Below the pieces are notes generated by a model. That model was not told the DNA's origin. It saw only the letters and a list, made by a program, of their open reading frames with translations, and ran no database searches. Of a stretch of DNA of 8,419 nucleotides, positions 6,542-8,419 are shown piece after piece. Positions within the stretch are counted from its first letter, which is position 1. The number at the start of each line of letters is the position of its first letter. Source of the stretch: Planctomycetota bacterium. Lineage in GTDB: Bacteria > Planctomycetota > Planctomycetia > Planctomycetales > Planctomycetaceae. Made by a program: the position numbers and the translations under genes. The DNA is taken from positions 1 to 8,419 of the forward strand of contig JAEYWB010000092.1 of NCBI GenBank assembly GCA_023429275.1. Direction: 5' to 3'.

Positions 6542-6675
6542 CTAGTGTTTTGGCACAGCTAGCATCTGGGATTCGTTAGATTAGCCGGAACGCGCTAGCG
6601 TCCGGTTCGAATCGGGGGCTAGCGCCCGCCGGCTAATGGACGCAACCCAAAATCCTTCGTGTGACAAAGCACTAG
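6542..6675. repeat. 134-bp full-length imperfect palindrome, probable MITE-like or REP-like element
   Basis: The segment begins CTAGTG and ends CACTAG, and its two halves align as reverse complements without gaps about a central TTCGAA (6606-6611); by hand count about 47 of 67 pairs match. The best-conserved arms are ATTAGCCGG (6580-6588) with CCGGCTAAT (6629-6637), GCGCTAGC (6592-6599) with GCTAGCGC (6618-6625), and the outer CTAGTGTTTTGGCACA (6542-6557) against CTAGTGCTTTGTCACA read inward from 6675 (14 of 16). It has no coding capacity and no U-tract after either end, so it is not a classical intrinsic terminator, though a transcript would fold into a long hairpin between two convergent genes. 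Terminal repeats plus CTAG at both borders suggest a miniature inverted-repeat element. Its ends differ from those of the adjacent IS, so a different transposase would be needed. The left CTAG (6542-6545) is also the right-hand duplication of the IS, and the right CTAG supplies the TAG stop of the neighbouring gene. Confidence 0.75.
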
Positions 6676-7871
6676 AAATCACCTTTCGGCGGACGGGGAC
6701 GGTCCCCCGTCTCATTGTCGCCGCGATCTCCCCGTCCCTCCGGCGGCGGACGGCGGCCATCCCGCTCCTCCGGTGGAGGGCGTCGGTCGTCCCGACCATC
6801 GCGGCCGAACTCCGGCGGACGGCCCCCTTCGCGGTCCCGCGGTGGCGGGGGCCCGGGAGGCTGATCGTTGCGGCCGGGGCGGAATCCGGGATTAAACGGA
6901 CCGCCCCCTCCCTGCATCTGCCGCATCCGGCGGAGCTCCCCTTCCAGCCTCTTGACGACGGCAGTCTCCTGGCCGAGGTAACGCATCCGCAGGTCCGATC
7001 GAAAATCGTCGGCAGAAAGGTTCGTCAGGGTGTCCTGCTGGTCGGCAGGGAGAGACTTGAAATACCCCTCGAGCTCGGCGTCCCGGACACGGCGGTTGGC
7101 GAGCTCCCGCTTCAGGTTGCGTTCGGCGGTCGTCAGCATCGCCAGGTTCATCCAGTAAACCATGCGTCTCCCGCCATCCTGCGGCTGCCGCATGATGTCT
7201 CGCAGCATTGGTCGGTCCAGGGTGCTGGCGATCTCGTTGATCAGCGGCGCGAACGCCCCCTGAAAGGCCGGTCCCGAGCCGAGCCGTTCCGAGAACACGG
7301 CGGCGGCCTCGGCCTGCCGGAATGCCTCGCTGAGCCTGTCGAATTCCGTCTGCTCTTCCTGGCCGAGGGAGTTCCGCACGTGCTGCTCGAGGATCTGCAT
7401 GATCCTCGCCATCTCGCCGCCCGACAGTCGGGCAGGAAGCCCCGGCCCTCCTGGCTCACCCGGGGGCCCCTCGACGGTCCGGGAGTGGCGTTCGTTCAGA
7501 ACCTCTCGGATCTCGTTGATCCGCTGGGCGGGATCGGTGGCCTGCAGGATCTCGTCGCGGCGGTAGGCCGGGACCGTTCCGATCCAGGCGACGTAATCCG
7601 ACATGATGGCCGAGTACAGCCCCTTGGACTGCACGGCGTCCTCGGCGAGGTCGCGGTGCAGCTTCTTGAGCGACTCTCGCTGTTCGGGCGAGAGGGCCTC
7701 ATACGCCTTCAGCTTCTGGTCCAGCCGTTCCCGCTCCAGCGGCGAGAGGGCGGCGATCCGCTGCTGGTTGGCGACCGCTTCCGCCGAGGGACCCGGGAAG
7801 ATGAACGGGCCGGCCCCGGCTCCGAGGAGAGCGGCCGCAAGCAGTGCCCAGAGACCCTTACTTCCGGTCAC
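6672..7871 (-). CDS. Membrane-anchored protein with LSPEQR helices and Pro/Arg/Asp-rich tail
   Basis: The 399-residue product has one N-terminal hydrophobic segment (about 7-25, LWALLAAALLGAGAG), best read as a membrane anchor or uncleaved signal. Next come charged helical regions: LSPLERERLDQKLKAYEALS with LSPEQRESLKKLHRDL (about 42-75), a second helical domain (about 150-315), then a low-complexity tail from about 320 to the end with two RRPPPE units (363-368, 373-378). The LSPEQR-type segment resembles DUF3106/LTXXQ-like sequences; I do not recognise a defined function. It starts at GTG 7871, with a strong GGAGG six bases upstream, inside the end of the anti-sigma-like gene (14-bp overlap), so the two are almost certainly translationally coupled and may work together at the membrane. 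Its TAG stop (6674-6672) lies within the terminal CTAG of the neighbouring palindrome. The GC-rich tail could vary in length between strains. Confidence 0.85.
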   Translation of the reverse strand: MTGSKGLWALLAAALLGAGAGPFIFPGPSAEAVANQQRIAALSPLERERLDQKLKAYEALSPEQRESLKKLHRDLAEDAVQSKGLYSAIMSDYVAWIGTVPAYRRDEILQATDPAQRINEIREVLNERHSRTVEGPPGEPGGPGLPARLSGGEMARIMQILEQHVRNSLGQEEQTEFDRLSEAFRQAEAAAVFSERLGSGPAFQGAFAPLINEIASTLDRPMLRDIMRQPQDGGRRMVYWMNLAMLTTAERNLKRELANRRVRDAELEGYFKSLPADQQDTLTNLSADDFRSDLRMRYLGQETAVVKRLEGELRRMRQMQGGGGPFNPGFRPGRNDQPPGPPPPRDREGGRPPEFGRDGRDDRRPPPEERDGRRPPPEGRGDRGDNETGDRPRPPKGDF

Positions 7872-8376
7872 GGCTCACCTCCGCCTGGATGTCGCGCAGC
7901 AGTGAGGACTCGTTGCCCAGCCGCTTCAGGAACTCGATGTCGCCGACTTCGGTGTACTCATCGATCTTCTCGATCACCGGCAGGTCGCGGAGCAGGGTGT
8001 CGGATGGGAGCGGAGCGTACTGGTTGACCGCGGCGTATCCACCGAGGCCGCACGCCGCGACGACGACCGACGCCGCGAACAGGCGAACCGCCTGCTGCGC
8101 CTTCCGGAATCCCTCCGTCCGCGTGTAGTCGACCGGGGTCTCGGCCAGGCGGGCGGTCGCGATCGTCTTCTCGGTGAACTCCGCCGTCGCCTTGGGGCGG
8201 GGGAGGAGGTCGAGAAGATCGTACGTGCGGACCAGCATCTCGACGTCGTTCCGGGCGACGGGGCTCTGGCCGAGAACCGATTCGATGCGCTGCGTGGTCT
8301 GGTCGTCCAGCTCGCCATCGAGGTAGGCGACCAGGTCGGAGCGATCTTCGGCAGAGAGGCGTGGGACTTTGGGCAT
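7858..8376 (-). CDS. Anti-sigma factor-like single-pass membrane protein
   Basis: The 172-residue protein starts at ATG 8376. Its N-terminal cytoplasmic part has LSAEDRSDLVAYLDGELDDQTTQRIESVLGQSP (about 7-39), the AYLDGEL-type helix of anti-sigma factors and their planctomycete relatives, followed by DVEMLVRTYDLLDLLPRP (44-61). One transmembrane segment follows (about 97-117, AVRLFAASVVVAACGLGGYAA), then a soluble C-terminal part of about 55 residues. The zinc-binding HxxxCxxC motif of ZAS-type anti-sigma factors is absent. By family analogy it would hold an extracytoplasmic-function sigma factor at the membrane; the sigma gene is expected just upstream, beyond the right edge, but is not seen. 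The gene overlaps the next one by 14 bp. There is no clear Shine-Dalgarno site before its ATG. Confidence 0.75.
   Translation of the reverse strand: MPKVPRLSAEDRSDLVAYLDGELDDQTTQRIESVLGQSPVARNDVEMLVRTYDLLDLLPRPKATAEFTEKTIATARLAETPVDYTRTEGFRKAQQAVRLFAASVVVAACGLGGYAAVNQYAPLPSDTLLRDLPVIEKIDEYTEVGDIEFLKRLGNESSLLRDIQAEVSRDRK
7878..7882 (-). promoter_or_regulatory. Ribosome binding site for the GTG start at 7871
   Basis: GGAGG on the minus strand lies six bases before the GTG, within the final codons of the upstream anti-sigma-like gene. It fixes the GTG start and supports translational coupling. Confidence 0.7.
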
Positions 8377-8419
8377 GATTGTGGCTACTTAACGTTGGCT
8401 TAGGGGGCCCCCCCCCACA
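8377..8419. other. Right-edge leader with G5C9 homopolymer run
   Basis: These 43 bases upstream of the anti-sigma-like gene hold stop codons on the minus strand (TAA and TAG within about 30 bases of its ATG) and a run of five G (8403-8407) followed by nine C (8408-8416). An upstream sigma-factor gene could end here, but too little is present to identify it. Confidence 0.4.

Noticed and set aside
6542..6675. Palindrome as a CRISPR repeat, tRNA or standard rho-independent terminator
   Set aside because: There is no repeat-spacer periodicity, no cloverleaf pattern, and no U-tract after either end.
6636..8027. 463-codon plus-strand open frame
   Set aside because: It is the antisense shadow of the two minus-strand genes with strong motifs, overlap and ribosome site. 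Its product is a compositional mix with no domain.

Overview
The window is GC-rich and looks like a piece of a planctomycete chromosome. This is inference from gene style, not a database match. The signs are a zinc-less anti-sigma-like membrane protein coupled to a second membrane-anchored protein, a glycine-rich Spy-like exported protein, a Tat-exported sugar-isomerase-like TIM barrel, frequent GTG starts and weak or absent Shine-Dalgarno sites.

Layout. (1) 1-800, minus: the N-terminal two thirds of LarC, the CTP-dependent nickel-inserting enzyme of nickel-pincer cofactor synthesis, running off the left edge. (2) 939-1949, minus: a NodB-type polysaccharide deacetylase. (3) 1950-2419: a divergent intergenic stretch. 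(4) 2420-3364, plus: a Tat-exported AP-endonuclease-2-like TIM barrel (sugar phosphate isomerase/epimerase-like). (5) 3414-4577, minus: a GT4 glycosyltransferase. (6) 4578-4883: a divergent promoter region. (7) 4884-5606, plus: an exported Gly-rich, Spy/LTXXQ-like protein. (8) 5607-6541: an intact IS5-family insertion sequence with two overlapping transposase frames. (9) 6542-6675: a 134-bp imperfect palindrome. (10) 6672-7871 and 7858-8376, minus: a translationally coupled pair, an anti-sigma-like protein followed by a membrane-anchored protein with a Pro/Arg/Asp tail.

The deacetylase and glycosyltransferase suggest surface-glycan work, but they are not in one operon. The right-hand pair probably belongs to an ECF-sigma regulatory locus whose sigma gene lies just outside the window. 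The two genes facing each other across the IS and palindrome (4884-5606 and 6672-7871) both encode envelope proteins carrying LSxEQ/LTxxQ-like helices.

The most interesting structure is the junction of those convergent genes. A CTAG tetranucleotide occurs three times: at the stop codon of the plus-strand gene, between the IS and the palindrome, and at the stop codon of the minus-strand gene. This fits two successive insertions, first the palindrome and then the IS, each duplicating CTAG and leaving both TAG stops intact. I see no CRISPR array, tRNA, rRNA, phage or recognised defence system.
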